Shown here: positions 53,231-62,059 of the stretch, piece by piece
Position numbering within the stretch: the stretch's first letter is position 1
How the letters are laid out: each line of letters begins with the position of its first letter
From: Mobilisporobacter senegalensis
GTDB taxonomy: Bacteria; Bacillota; Clostridia; Lachnospirales; Lachnospiraceae
Direction of reading: 5' to 3'
Length of the DNA: 64,000 nt
Assembly (NCBI RefSeq): GCF_003752155.1
Contig: NZ_RJVG01000002.1
Span: forward strand, 310,001 to 374,000
The notes under the pieces: model-generated
The model's database searches: none
Seen by the model: only the letters and a program-made list of their open reading frames with translations
Told to the model about the DNA's origin: nothing
Position numbers and translations under genes: made by a program

Positions 53231-53252
53231 TCGGGCAATAAAGGAGAGCAGG

Positions 53253-53972
53253 ATGAAACTTAAATATAAGAAAATTATACTTTTAGTGACAATGAGCAGT
53301 ATGGGGATTGGCTTAATCACACTTTCTCTTAGTAATCCCAAAGGGAAAGAACCCAATAATGTAAAGCAACAGACGATTCTTAGTGAACAACAAGAGGATA
53401 AAGAGGAAGAACAAGCAGAAACAGGTATAATAAAAATTACGGATGGATTGACAGATGATGGAACTTTGCTTGAGAATGCTTATCCGGATATTAATGAATT
53501 GATTAAAAAATATCTTGAGGCAAGGGTTGCCTGTGATATGGACACTATTAAAAATCTTGTAAGCAGTACCAGTACCATATCCTTAGAGACGCTACAAAAG
53601 GAATCGGAATATATTGAAAGTTATAATAATATCTCTTGCTATACCATAAAAGCACCAGATAATGAATCTTTTGTCGTATATGTTTATGAAGAACTTAAAA
53701 TTGTAGGAATTGATACTTTAGCTCCCGGGATGATAAGACTTTATGTACGGGTGAATCCAGATGGGAAACCTGTTATATATTTTGGACAGGTAGAAGATGA
53801 AACAATTGATTTTATTGAGGCAACGGGAAATGATATAAAAGTAATCCAGTTAATTGAAAGTGTAAATAAAAAATTAGAAGAGGCAATGACCTCAGATAAA
53901 AATTTAAAAGCTTTTATAGAAGGGTTAGAGAATACTGCAAAGAATATATCCAAAGAAAAAGTAAAAGAATAA
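53253..53972 (+). CDS. Secreted or membrane-anchored protein of unknown function
   Basis: A 239-residue protein that I do not recognise. A basic start and a hydrophobic stretch (about 6-27) predict a signal anchor; there is no lipobox cysteine. A Gln/Glu-rich linker (about 35-58) is followed by a mixed alpha/beta domain (about 65-200) that could be NTF2-like, and a Lys/Glu-rich C-terminal helix. It lies between tRNA-Arg and rluF with its own terminator. ATG 53253 follows AAAGGAG. Confidence 0.75.
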   Translation: MKLKYKKIILLVTMSSMGIGLITLSLSNPKGKEPNNVKQQTILSEQQEDKEEEQAETGIIKITDGLTDDGTLLENAYPDINELIKKYLEARVACDMDTIKNLVSSTSTISLETLQKESEYIESYNNISCYTIKAPDNESFVVYVYEELKIVGIDTLAPGMIRLYVRVNPDGKPVIYFGQVEDETIDFIEATGNDIKVIQLIESVNKKLEEAMTSDKNLKAFIEGLENTAKNISKEKVKE

Positions 53973-53983
53973 TAATACATATC

Positions 53984-54012
53984 AAGGTCAAGGTTACTTG
54001 ACCTTGTTTTGA
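53984..54012 (+). terminator. Terminator of the secreted-protein gene
   Basis: CAAGGTCAAG-GTTA-CTTGACCTTG is a perfect 10-bp stem, followed by TTTTG. It ends 11 bases before the next ORF. Confidence 0.85.
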
Positions 54013-54022
54013 CCAAATAAGT

Positions 54023-54817
54023 ATGAACCAGACAGGTGAAATAATAGAAAGCAGGATTGAGATGGGAAAAAGAAAAAAAATGCCCCTTGGACAGACCATG
54101 GAGAAAGAAGGGATCCGATTAAATAAATACCTGAGTGATGCAGGAGTATGTTCACGAAGAGAAGCGGACAGATATATTGAAGCAGGAAAAGTAAAGATAG
54201 ATGGAGAAATCGTAACGGTAGGAACCAGAGTTTATCCAGGGCAGAAAGTAACGGTTGATGGAAGAGAGGCAATCAGGGAAGAAGAATTCATCCTATTGGC
54301 ATTTAATAAACCGGCAGGGATTGTTTGTACTACAACGAAGGCAGATCCTGACAATATTATAGATTTTATTAAATATGATAAAAGAATCTATCCTATAGGC
54401 AGACTTGATAAAGAATCGGAAGGATTAATACTGCTTACAAACGATGGAAGTATTGTAAATAAGATCCTGAAAGCAAGTAATTATCATGAGAAAGAATATA
54501 TTGTAACAGTGAATAAACCTTTGACAAGTGATTTTCTGGAGAAGATGAGTGGAGGGGTGCCGATACTGGATACTGTTACAAGGCCATGTACTGTCACTGC
54601 CCTTAGTAAAAATAGTTTTCGCATTATCCTGACTCAGGGACTCAACCGACAGATACGCAGAATGTGTGAGTATCTTGATTACCGGGTAGTTTCACTTAAG
54701 AGAGTGCGAATCATGAATATACAATTAGGAAAGCTTAATATAGGCGGCTATAGAAAAGTAACGGACAGAGAATTGGAAGAATTAAAGAAGTCCATAGAAA
54801 TACCGGGTGAAGCTTAA
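54023..54817 (+). CDS. rluF: 23S rRNA pseudouridine synthase RluF-type
   Basis: A protein of up to 264 residues. An S4 domain (about 27-90: R-L-N-K-Y-L-S-D-A-G-V-C-S-R-R) is followed by the RsuA/RluB/E/F catalytic domain, with the active Asp in P-I-G-R-L-D-K-E-S-E-G-L near 135. The C-terminal Q-G-L-N-R-Q-I-R-R-M-C closely follows Escherichia RluF, which modifies U2604, rather than RluB. The start is uncertain: ATG 54023, ATG 54062 and ATG 54101 are all in frame and none has a strong RBS. Confidence 0.85.
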   Translation: MNQTGEIIESRIEMGKRKKMPLGQTMEKEGIRLNKYLSDAGVCSRREADRYIEAGKVKIDGEIVTVGTRVYPGQKVTVDGREAIREEEFILLAFNKPAGIVCTTTKADPDNIIDFIKYDKRIYPIGRLDKESEGLILLTNDGSIVNKILKASNYHEKEYIVTVNKPLTSDFLEKMSGGVPILDTVTRPCTVTALSKNSFRIILTQGLNRQIRRMCEYLDYRVVSLKRVRIMNIQLGKLNIGGYRKVTDRELEELKKSIEIPGEA

Positions 54818-54844
54818 TTTAGTTTAATTTTTAAGGAGAACAAA

Positions 54845-56821
54845 ATGAGTGAAAAGATCAATAAAATTAGAAGATTAGTAGATCAATTAAATAAAGCAAA
54901 TCTTGCTTACTATCAGGAAGATAGAGAAATCATGAGCAATTATGAGTATGATAAATTATACGATGAATTAGTGGAACTTGAGAAAGAAACAGGTATCGTT
55001 CTGGCAGGAAGCCCAACCATTCATGTTGGATACCAGGTATTAAGTGAACTTCCCAAAGAAAGACATGAGTCTCCTATGTTATCCCTTGATAAGACAAAGG
55101 AAGTAACGGCATTGCAAAGCTGGCTGGGAAATCAGACCGGATTTTTATCCTGGAAACTGGATGGTCTTACCATCGTACTGACTTATAGGGATGGCAGGTT
55201 AGCAAAAGCAGTAACAAGAGGAAGCGGCGAAATCGGAGAAGTTATCACCAATAATGCAAAAGCATTTAAGAATATTCCTCATAATATTGGCTTTAAAGGA
55301 GAAGTTGTTCTTCGGGGGGAAGCAGTCATTAAATATTCTGACTTTAACAAGATCAATGAGAGTATTGAGGATGTGGCTTTAAAATATAAAAACCCCAGAA
55401 ATCTTTGCAGCGGCTCTGTAAGACAGTTAAACAACGAAATTACTGCCAAAAGAAATGTACATTTCTTTGCATTTTCATTAGTAAGTGCTCAGGGAGTAGA
55501 TTTCCATAATTCAAAAATTGAGCAACTGGAGTGGCTAAGCAATCAGGGATTTGATATTGTAGAAGGCAGGGCGGTTACGAAGGAAAATATCATTGATACA
55601 GTGGATTGGTTTTCAGAGAAGATAAGTACCAATGATTTCCCGTCTGATGGTCTGGTCCTTATGTATGATGACATCGAATACAGCAGATCATTGGGATCCA
55701 CAGCCAAATTTCCTAAAGATTCTTATGCATTTAAATGGGCAGATGAAATCAAAGAAACTACTTTGCGTGAAATTGAATGGAGTGCTTCAAGAACCGGCCT
55801 GATTAATCCAATTGCTGTATTTGAACCAGTGGAATTAGAAGGTACTACGGTAAGCCGTGCCAGTGTCCATAATATTAGTATTATGGAAGAATTAGAACTG
55901 GGTGTAGGGGATACCATTAAAGTATATAAAGCCAATATGATCATTCCTCAGATCGCAGAAAATGAAACAAGAAGCGGAGTAAAAGATATTCCAAAACAAT
56001 GTCCGGTCTGTGGAGAAGAGACTGCAATAAAACAGGAGAATAATGTAAAGGTTTTATATTGCCAGAATAAAGAGTGCCTGGCAAAGAAGATAAAATCATT
56101 TACTCATTTTGTAAGCCGTGATGCCATGAATATCGAGGGGCTTTCAGAAGCGACCATTGAGAAGCTTATTGCCAAAGGAATGATTAAAGAATTAGCGGAC
56201 CTTTTCCATGTTGAGAAATACAAAGATGAAATTGTACAGATGGAAGGCTTTGGAGAGAAGTCCTATAAAAATTTGACAGCTTCCATACAGAAAGCAAAAC
56301 ATACCACATTACCTAAATTTATATATAGTCTTGGTATGCCTAATGTTGGTCTATCCAATGCGAAACTAATATGTAAAGAATTCTCTTATGATTTTAGCAG
56401 ATTAAGAAAAGCTGGGAGAGAAGATTTTGTAACGATTCCGGGAATAGGAGAAGTAATTGCTGATTCTGTCATTGAATTTTTAAATCAGGAAACCAATCAA
56501 AAAGTAATTGATGATTTACTTCTGGAAGTGAAATTTGAAAATGAGCAGACAAATAATGTGGCACAAATTTTTGATGGAATGGTATTCGTTATCACAGGAT
56601 CTGTAGAACACTATGGAAATCGCAATGAGGTGAAAGATGTAATTGAACAAAGAGGCGGAAAAGTTACTGGGTCAGTCACTTCAAAAACCAATTATTTAAT
56701 TAATAATGACAATACATCAAACTCCTCTAAGAACAAAAAAGCAAAAGAATTAAATATTCCAATTATAACAGAGGAACAGTTTGTGGATTGGGTTGAAAAT
56801 AACAGGATACCTGAATTTTAA
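54845..56821 (+). CDS. ligA: NAD-dependent DNA ligase LigA, divergent active-site motifs
   Basis: A 658-residue ligase with the full domain order: Ia, adenylation, OB, four-cysteine zinc finger (C-P-V-C, then C-Q-N-K-E-C near 403), HhH and a BRCT domain (about 575-655). The catalytic Lys104 lies in W-K-L-D-G-L-T. Two motifs differ from standard LigA: T-R-G-S-G-E-I-G-E-V near 124 instead of T-R-G-D-G-x-x-G-E-D, and S-N-Y-E-Y-D instead of S-D-x-E-Y-D in domain Ia. It starts 27 bases after rluF with an AAGGAG RBS. Confidence 0.9.
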   Translation: MSEKINKIRRLVDQLNKANLAYYQEDREIMSNYEYDKLYDELVELEKETGIVLAGSPTIHVGYQVLSELPKERHESPMLSLDKTKEVTALQSWLGNQTGFLSWKLDGLTIVLTYRDGRLAKAVTRGSGEIGEVITNNAKAFKNIPHNIGFKGEVVLRGEAVIKYSDFNKINESIEDVALKYKNPRNLCSGSVRQLNNEITAKRNVHFFAFSLVSAQGVDFHNSKIEQLEWLSNQGFDIVEGRAVTKENIIDTVDWFSEKISTNDFPSDGLVLMYDDIEYSRSLGSTAKFPKDSYAFKWADEIKETTLREIEWSASRTGLINPIAVFEPVELEGTTVSRASVHNISIMEELELGVGDTIKVYKANMIIPQIAENETRSGVKDIPKQCPVCGEETAIKQENNVKVLYCQNKECLAKKIKSFTHFVSRDAMNIEGLSEATIEKLIAKGMIKELADLFHVEKYKDEIVQMEGFGEKSYKNLTASIQKAKHTTLPKFIYSLGMPNVGLSNAKLICKEFSYDFSRLRKAGREDFVTIPGIGEVIADSVIEFLNQETNQKVIDDLLLEVKFENEQTNNVAQIFDGMVFVITGSVEHYGNRNEVKDVIEQRGGKVTGSVTSKTNYLINNDNTSNSSKNKKAKELNIPIITEEQFVDWVENNRIPEF

Positions 56822-56874
56822 AGGAGTCTGTCTACTGCTGTCTCTGCAGATATGGTATCTGTGAATGGCTTTAG

Positions 56875-56903
56875 TTGATTTTTTAACCCTTTCATGCTAG
56901 AAT
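56875..56903 (+). promoter_or_regulatory. Promoter of metA
   Basis: TTGATT (56875-56880), 17 bases, TAGAAT (56898-56903). The leader is about 55 bases and shows no SAM or T-box riboswitch. Confidence 0.55.
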
Positions 56904-56963
56904 GACAACTAAATAATTAACTGTAAGCATAATATTAGAAAAGAAAGTAAAGATGGTGAAGCT

Positions 56964-57869
56964 ATGCCTATTAAAGTACAAAATAATCTGCCGGCAAAAA
57001 AGGTATTGGAAGATGAAAATATCTTCGTAATGGATGAATATAGGGCGATAAGTCAGGATATCAGACCACTTGATATTGCCATACTAAACCTTATGCCATT
57101 AAAAGAAGATACAGAGGTTCATCTGCTTAGATGCTTATCTAATACCCCGCTGCAAGTTGAGATCGATTTCTTAACAACGGGTTCCTATGTTGGCAAAAAC
57201 ACTGCAACAAGCCATTTGGATAAGTTTTATCAGACTTATGAAGATGTAAAAGATAAAAAATATGATGGTCTAATTATTACGGGAGCTCCTGTAGAACAGA
57301 TGGAATTTGAAGAAGTCACATACTGGAATGAGCTCACGAAAATAATGGAATGGTCAAAATCCAATGTAACATCCACTCTTCATATTTGCTGGGGAGCCCA
57401 GGCAGGTTTATACTACCACTATGGAATTAAGAAATTACCATTAGATAAAAAGATGTTTGGAGTTTATGAACATCAGGTATTAAACCGGAAGATCCCATTT
57501 GTACGTGGTTTCGATGATGTGTTTTATGCTCCTCATTCAAGATATACAGAAAGTTCCACAGAAGACATTCATAACAATAAAGATTTAACCATACTGGCAG
57601 AATCAGAAGAAGCAGGTGTATTAATGGTACTGGCAGAAGAAGGAAAACAAATTTTTGTCACCGGCCACCTTGAATATGACCGAATGACTCTTGATACAGA
57701 ATATAAGAGGGATGTGGGAAAAGGAATCCCAATTGATCTTCCAGAAAATTATTACCCTGGGAATGATCCAGAGAAGAGACCAAAACTGACCTGGAGAAAT
57801 CATTCTAATGCAATGTATTCTAATTGGTTGAATTATTATGTGTACCAGGTGACTCCTTACGATTTATAG
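56964..57869 (+). CDS. metA: Homoserine O-acetyltransferase (MetA family)
   Basis: This 301-residue enzyme activates homoserine for methionine synthesis. The catalytic residues are Cys142 (H-I-C-W-G-A-Q), His235 and Glu237 (G-H-L-E-Y-D). Residue 111 is Glu in G-A-P-V-E-Q. In this family Glu111 goes with acetyl-CoA use and Gly111 (Escherichia) with succinyl-CoA, so acetyltransferase activity is predicted despite the usual succinyltransferase annotation. It is a single gene with its own promoter. Confidence 0.92.
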   Translation: MPIKVQNNLPAKKVLEDENIFVMDEYRAISQDIRPLDIAILNLMPLKEDTEVHLLRCLSNTPLQVEIDFLTTGSYVGKNTATSHLDKFYQTYEDVKDKKYDGLIITGAPVEQMEFEEVTYWNELTKIMEWSKSNVTSTLHICWGAQAGLYYHYGIKKLPLDKKMFGVYEHQVLNRKIPFVRGFDDVFYAPHSRYTESSTEDIHNNKDLTILAESEEAGVLMVLAEEGKQIFVTGHLEYDRMTLDTEYKRDVGKGIPIDLPENYYPGNDPEKRPKLTWRNHSNAMYSNWLNYYVYQVTPYDL

Positions 57870-58029
57870 GAAGTGCCTTGAAAATCCTGTGGTTTAAGTG
57901 GCTTGCAGCGATTTGGTTAATTCTTTAAGTTAGTATAATTTATCGAAATTTGGTACAGTTTGTTATAAAATGGTACACTGAAAAAGACAGAAAAACCTCT
58001 TAATAGTTATATATATTAAACCTTAAAAC

Positions 58030-58079
58030 AAGGGTATTTAGTTCAGTTATTTGAATTTTAAATACTCTTTTTTTTTATG
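58030..58079 (+). terminator. Terminator-like hairpin downstream of metA
   Basis: AGGGTATTTA pairs with TAAATACTCT across a 19-base loop and is followed by nine T. It is 160 bases after the metA stop, so it may end that transcript or one initiated in between. Confidence 0.7.
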
Positions 58080-58288
58080 TTTTAGTTCCTTATTATCCGC
58101 GTTATTGATAGACCCTGCAATGGGTACAATATCTCGTCGAATCAATGGCTAAAACTCAAAATTGTGATATATGATGGTATTTATTACGTTTATATGTAGA
58201 TATATTAATGTTTTTACAGGTATTATATCTGGAAGTTAAGTCTGCAATGGTCAAATTGCACAAACAAATTGCGATTTTCAAAAATAAA

Positions 58289-58340
58289 TTGACAAATTCA
58301 CAATTCGGAGTTAATATATAAACAGAGTTAAGTAATTAAC
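58289..58340 (+). promoter_or_regulatory. Promoter and candidate operator of the ROK operon
   Basis: TTGACA (58289-58294), 17 bases, TAATAT (58312-58317). A GTTAA-GTAA-TTAAC dyad (58327-58340) sits just after the -10, where a repressor such as the adjacent ROK protein could block transcription. Confidence 0.55.
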
Positions 58341-58385
58341 GCAGGAAAGCTTGTACAATAACACAGGAAGAGGTCGATCAGAAAC

Positions 58386-59597
58386 ATGCGAGACACAATT
58401 GGTAATAATAATAGTGATTTAACTGAGATGAACCGTTCCGCCGTTGTTAAGATATTACAACAGCGAGAGGTATGCTCCAGAGCGGACATTGCCAAGCAGA
58501 TGGGATTGACCCAGGCATCCATTACAAAAATAGTGGCGGCACTGATGGAGATGGGTATTGTCTCTGAGGTTGGTATCATGAAGGGCAACGGGAACCGTCG
58601 TTCCATCGGATTGAAACTGAACACAGATATGCATCAGATCATTGGGGTAAAGTTCGCAAGACATATGTTTGGAGTGGGTGTATTTGATATCTCAGGTAAA
58701 ATATATACCCAGACTGAAACAGAATATTCAATTGACGAGGATCATCAATCAGTTATAGCTGCTATGAAAAAGCAAATATATGACATGCTGGACCAGTATA
58801 AAAATGTGGTGGCAATCGGACTTGCAGTACCAGGTCCTTATCTAAAGGATGATGGGCACATAGCGGTGATTACACAGATGCCTGCTTGGCATGACATTAA
58901 TTTCATAGAGGAATTCAAAGATGAGTTTAACAAACCACTCTATATTGTCCATGATGCTAATGCCGGTGCGTTAGCGGAATGGTGGTTTGGAGACCATGAA
59001 AGACCGATACACACCCTTGCTTATTTTTTAGTAGGAGAAGGTGTGGGATCTGGTATTATTGAGAACGGTAACCTGTTACTAGGGGTACAGGGTGCTGCAA
59101 GTGAAATCGGTCACATAAGTATCGACTTTCAGGGACTACGGTGTGAATGTGGTAATTATGGATGTCTGGAGTTGTATTGTTCGGCCCAGGCAATGCTTAA
59201 GAAAGCCAGACAACATGTACCGGAATGTCTATCAGAAAGTTATCCAAAAAGTATTGAAGCATGCAATGTCGTATTTGAAGCAGCCCGGGGCGGCAATCAA
59301 AAGGCACTTGAGATAGTGAAAGAGGTAGCAGAATATATTGGCTATGGATGTGTAACACTGATCAATGCCTACAACCCTGACATTATTGTCATTGGTGACA
59401 GTGTATCTCAGGGAGGAGATCTGCTGCTTCCAACAATTATGGAAGTAGTAAAGCAGCGCACCATTCCTGAACTGTGTGATAGAGTTCAGATAAAAATATC
59501 CAGTTTGAAAGTAGATCCTACTTTATATGGAGCAGCCGCTATCGCGACGGATAAAGTGGTGCGGATGCCAAGTGCATTTTTAGCTGTGGAAAAATAG
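58386..59597 (+). CDS. ROK-family transcriptional regulator (NagC/XylR type)
   Basis: A 403-residue protein. The N-terminal helix-turn-helix (about 20-75, R-A-D-I-A-K-Q-M-G-L-T-Q-A-S-I) is followed by a ROK sugar-binding domain with E-I-G-H near 243 and the zinc motif C-E-C-G-N-Y-G-C near 255. Such proteins repress sugar operons and release on sugar binding. The HAD phosphatase and monosaccharide ABC genes follow in the same direction, so they are the likely targets. Confidence 0.9.
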   Translation: MRDTIGNNNSDLTEMNRSAVVKILQQREVCSRADIAKQMGLTQASITKIVAALMEMGIVSEVGIMKGNGNRRSIGLKLNTDMHQIIGVKFARHMFGVGVFDISGKIYTQTETEYSIDEDHQSVIAAMKKQIYDMLDQYKNVVAIGLAVPGPYLKDDGHIAVITQMPAWHDINFIEEFKDEFNKPLYIVHDANAGALAEWWFGDHERPIHTLAYFLVGEGVGSGIIENGNLLLGVQGAASEIGHISIDFQGLRCECGNYGCLELYCSAQAMLKKARQHVPECLSESYPKSIEACNVVFEAARGGNQKALEIVKEVAEYIGYGCVTLINAYNPDIIVIGDSVSQGGDLLLPTIMEVVKQRTIPELCDRVQIKISSLKVDPTLYGAAAIATDKVVRMPSAFLAVEK

Positions 59598-59617
59598 AAT
59601 GGAGGAGGCGGTTCTAT

Positions 59618-60442
59618 TTGATTGATATAGACATTATGAAATATAAGATGATTTTTAGCGACATCGATGGGACACTTCTGAATTCGAACCATCAGGTTTC
59701 AAGAGCTGCGAGAGAAAAGATACAGGAACTGAACAAGCAGGGCATTCCGTTCATTCTGGTATCCGCACGTATGCCGTCTGGAATCTTACCGATACAAAGG
59801 GAACTGGGAATCAATTCACCAATTGTATGCTACAGCGGAGCACTTGTCCTGAATGAGTCTGGGGAATGTGTTAAAACAGCGGGAATTGAATATGAAAAGT
59901 CTCTTCTTGTTGATGCCTATTTAAAAAGTGAGTGGAAGCACATCTGCTCCAGCACTTTTTACTTTGATAACTGGCTTGTGGATCAGAAAGAGGATAAATG
60001 GGTGATGCAGGAAGAACGCATTACCTCATCTTTTCCAGTAGAAGGTGAGATTGGCGATATTCCTTTGCCTGATAGGGAGATACATAAGTTTTTATGTATG
60101 GGAGAGACGGAGCAGATTACAGCTCTCAATGAGGCAATGAAAGAGAAATTTCCTGAGTTATCCATTTATCGATCCAAAGACACCTATCTTGAAATTATGG
60201 ACCGTGCTGCTTCTAAATCGGGAGCAATTGAATTTTTATGCCAAAAGTATGAGATTCCAATAGAAGCTACCGTGTCATTCGGTGACAATTTTAATGATAT
60301 TGATATGCTTTTGACTACTGGCAATAGTTTTGCTATGGGTAATGCGCCAGATGAGGTAAAAGAACAGGCGCTCAATATTACGTTAGACAACGATCATGAT
60401 GGGGTTCTGGCGGGTCTGAATCAATTGGAGTTTACAAAGTAA
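59618..60442 (+). CDS. Cof-type HAD-IIB phosphatase
   Basis: A 274-residue phosphatase. Motif I is F-S-D-I-D-G-T-L-L-N, motif II L-V-S-A-R-M, motif III Lys in A-S-K-S-G-A, and motif IV F-G-D-N-F-N-D-I-D-M-L. Such enzymes dephosphorylate sugar phosphates or cofactors. The TTG at 59618 fits a GGAGGAGGCGG RBS at 59601-59611; ATG 59636 lacks one. Its place between the ROK gene and a sugar ABC operon suggests a sugar phosphate substrate. Confidence 0.87.
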   Translation: MIDIDIMKYKMIFSDIDGTLLNSNHQVSRAAREKIQELNKQGIPFILVSARMPSGILPIQRELGINSPIVCYSGALVLNESGECVKTAGIEYEKSLLVDAYLKSEWKHICSSTFYFDNWLVDQKEDKWVMQEERITSSFPVEGEIGDIPLPDREIHKFLCMGETEQITALNEAMKEKFPELSIYRSKDTYLEIMDRAASKSGAIEFLCQKYEIPIEATVSFGDNFNDIDMLLTTGNSFAMGNAPDEVKEQALNITLDNDHDGVLAGLNQLEFTK

Positions 60443-60495
60443 CAAAATAATACATGCTTGAGAAAATACAAGTATATGGGGAGGTAAGTTGAGTT

Positions 60496-62058
60496 ATGGA
60501 ACATCCGTTAATCCTTCAGATGCAGGGCATTACCAAGGTCTTTCCGGGAGTGCGTGCCCTTGATGACGTAACACTTAAGGTGCGCCGTGGCGATATCCAT
60601 GCAATTTGTGGTGAGAATGGTGCTGGGAAATCAACCTTAATGAAGGTGCTGTCCGGTGTATACCCTCACGGAACTTATGAGGGCCAGATTATCTATAATG
60701 GCAGTGAGATAGCTTTTAAGAATATCAAGGAATCAGAAAAAGCGGGCATTGCAATTATTCATCAGGAACTGACAATGATACCAGAGCTATCCATTACTGA
60801 AAACATATTTTTGGGAAATGAGGTAGTAAAGCATGGACTGATTGATTGGGATACGGCTCGTCACCTGACAGTGGATTTGCTTTTAAAAGTAGGTCTTACC
60901 ATAGATCCGGGTACCTTGATCAAACATTTGGGAGTTGGACAACAGCAATTGGTGGAAATCGCAAAAGCACTGTCCAAAAATGTAAAACTGCTGATTCTTG
61001 ATGAACCAACCTCTGCACTTAATGAGGCAGATTCAGCAAATCTTCTAAATCTTATGCGAGAACTAAAAAAGAGAGATATTACCTGTATCATGATCTCTCA
61101 CAAGCTAAATGAGATAGCAGCAATTTCTGATGCGGTTACGGTAATCCGTGATGGTCGTACCGTTGACACCTATGATGTAGAAGCAGGGCGAGTGGATGAG
61201 GACCGTATCATTCGGGCCATGGTTGGTCGGTCTATTGAAAACCGATACCCAGAGCATACATCCCATCCTGGTGAGATTATATTTGAAGTGTCTGATTGGT
61301 GTGTTGAGGATCCGCAAATTGCAGGACGACTTGTATGTAAACACTCAAATTTTAATGTAAGAGCTGGAGAAATTGTTGGATTTGCCGGACTTATGGGTGC
61401 CGGAAGAACTGAATTGATGCGTTCTATATTTGGACATAATTATGGAATCTATCTAGGTGGAACCGTTAAAATCAAAGGGAAAGAAGTACATATGAATTCC
61501 GTAGCGTCTGCGATTAAACATGGGTTAGCCTATGTGCCTGAAGATCGAAAATCTTTAGGACTCAATCTAATCGACAGCATCCGCACGACTATAGTATCAG
61601 CAAACCTAAAAGCAATCAAACGTGGTTCGTTACTTGACCCAGATAAAGAATTCCAAGCTGCTGATAAATATCGTCATTCATTAAATATTAAGACTCCAAA
61701 TGTAGATACTGGAGTAAATACATTGTCTGGTGGTAATCAGCAGAAAGTAGTGCTTGGAAAATGGATGTTTACAGAACCGGATGTTCTGATTCTCGATGAA
61801 CCTACCCGTGGAATCGATGTCGGTGCCAAGTATGAAATTTATCGTTTAATACATGCGCTCGCAGACCAGGGGAAAGCGGTTATACTCGTTTCCTCCGAGT
61901 TACCAGAGCTACTTGGTATGGCGGACAGAATCTACACGATTTTTGAGGGAAGTATTTCAGGCGAGTTGAACTGCAGTGAGGCCAATCAGGAAAAACTCAT
62001 GAGAGTGATGACTAATACCTCTGTGGCAGAATCTAATCAGGAAAGGGCGGAATTGTAA
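60496..62058 (+). CDS. Monosaccharide ABC importer, ATP-binding protein (GguA/MmsA-like)
   Basis: A 520-residue double ABC ATPase of the RbsA/XylG/GguA type. The first half has Walker A G-E-N-G-A-G-K-S-T at 39-47. The second half has the degenerate G-L-M-G-A-G-R-T and the signature L-S-G-G-N-Q-Q-K-V. The Y-P-H-G-T-Y-E-G-Q segment (near residue 56) resembles the multiple-sugar GguA/XylG branch. The permease gene starts 1 base after its stop. The substrate could be glucose, galactose, xylose or arabinose; the binding protein resembles ChvE. Confidence 0.9.
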   Translation: MEHPLILQMQGITKVFPGVRALDDVTLKVRRGDIHAICGENGAGKSTLMKVLSGVYPHGTYEGQIIYNGSEIAFKNIKESEKAGIAIIHQELTMIPELSITENIFLGNEVVKHGLIDWDTARHLTVDLLLKVGLTIDPGTLIKHLGVGQQQLVEIAKALSKNVKLLILDEPTSALNEADSANLLNLMRELKKRDITCIMISHKLNEIAAISDAVTVIRDGRTVDTYDVEAGRVDEDRIIRAMVGRSIENRYPEHTSHPGEIIFEVSDWCVEDPQIAGRLVCKHSNFNVRAGEIVGFAGLMGAGRTELMRSIFGHNYGIYLGGTVKIKGKEVHMNSVASAIKHGLAYVPEDRKSLGLNLIDSIRTTIVSANLKAIKRGSLLDPDKEFQAADKYRHSLNIKTPNVDTGVNTLSGGNQQKVVLGKWMFTEPDVLILDEPTRGIDVGAKYEIYRLIHALADQGKAVILVSSELPELLGMADRIYTIFEGSISGELNCSEANQEKLMRVMTNTSVAESNQERAEL

Positions 62059-62059
62059 C

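Larger units (their letters stand above)
57870..58385. other. Intergenic region between metA and the ROK regulator
   Basis: No gene longer than about 20 codons is seen. The near repeat TGGTACA occurs at about 57951 and 57971. A terminator-like hairpin is at about 58030 and the ROK promoter at 58289. AAATTG is repeated several times at 58245-58300. I recognise no structured RNA. Confidence 0.5.

Noticed and set aside
52999-53241. 80-codon ORF across the tRNA
   Set aside because: It runs through the DUF5688 gene end and the complete tRNA-Arg, so it is a chance frame.
56822-56963. Possible SAM or T-box riboswitch before metA
   Set aside because: The leader after the inferred promoter is only about 55 bases and lacks the conserved elements of either class.
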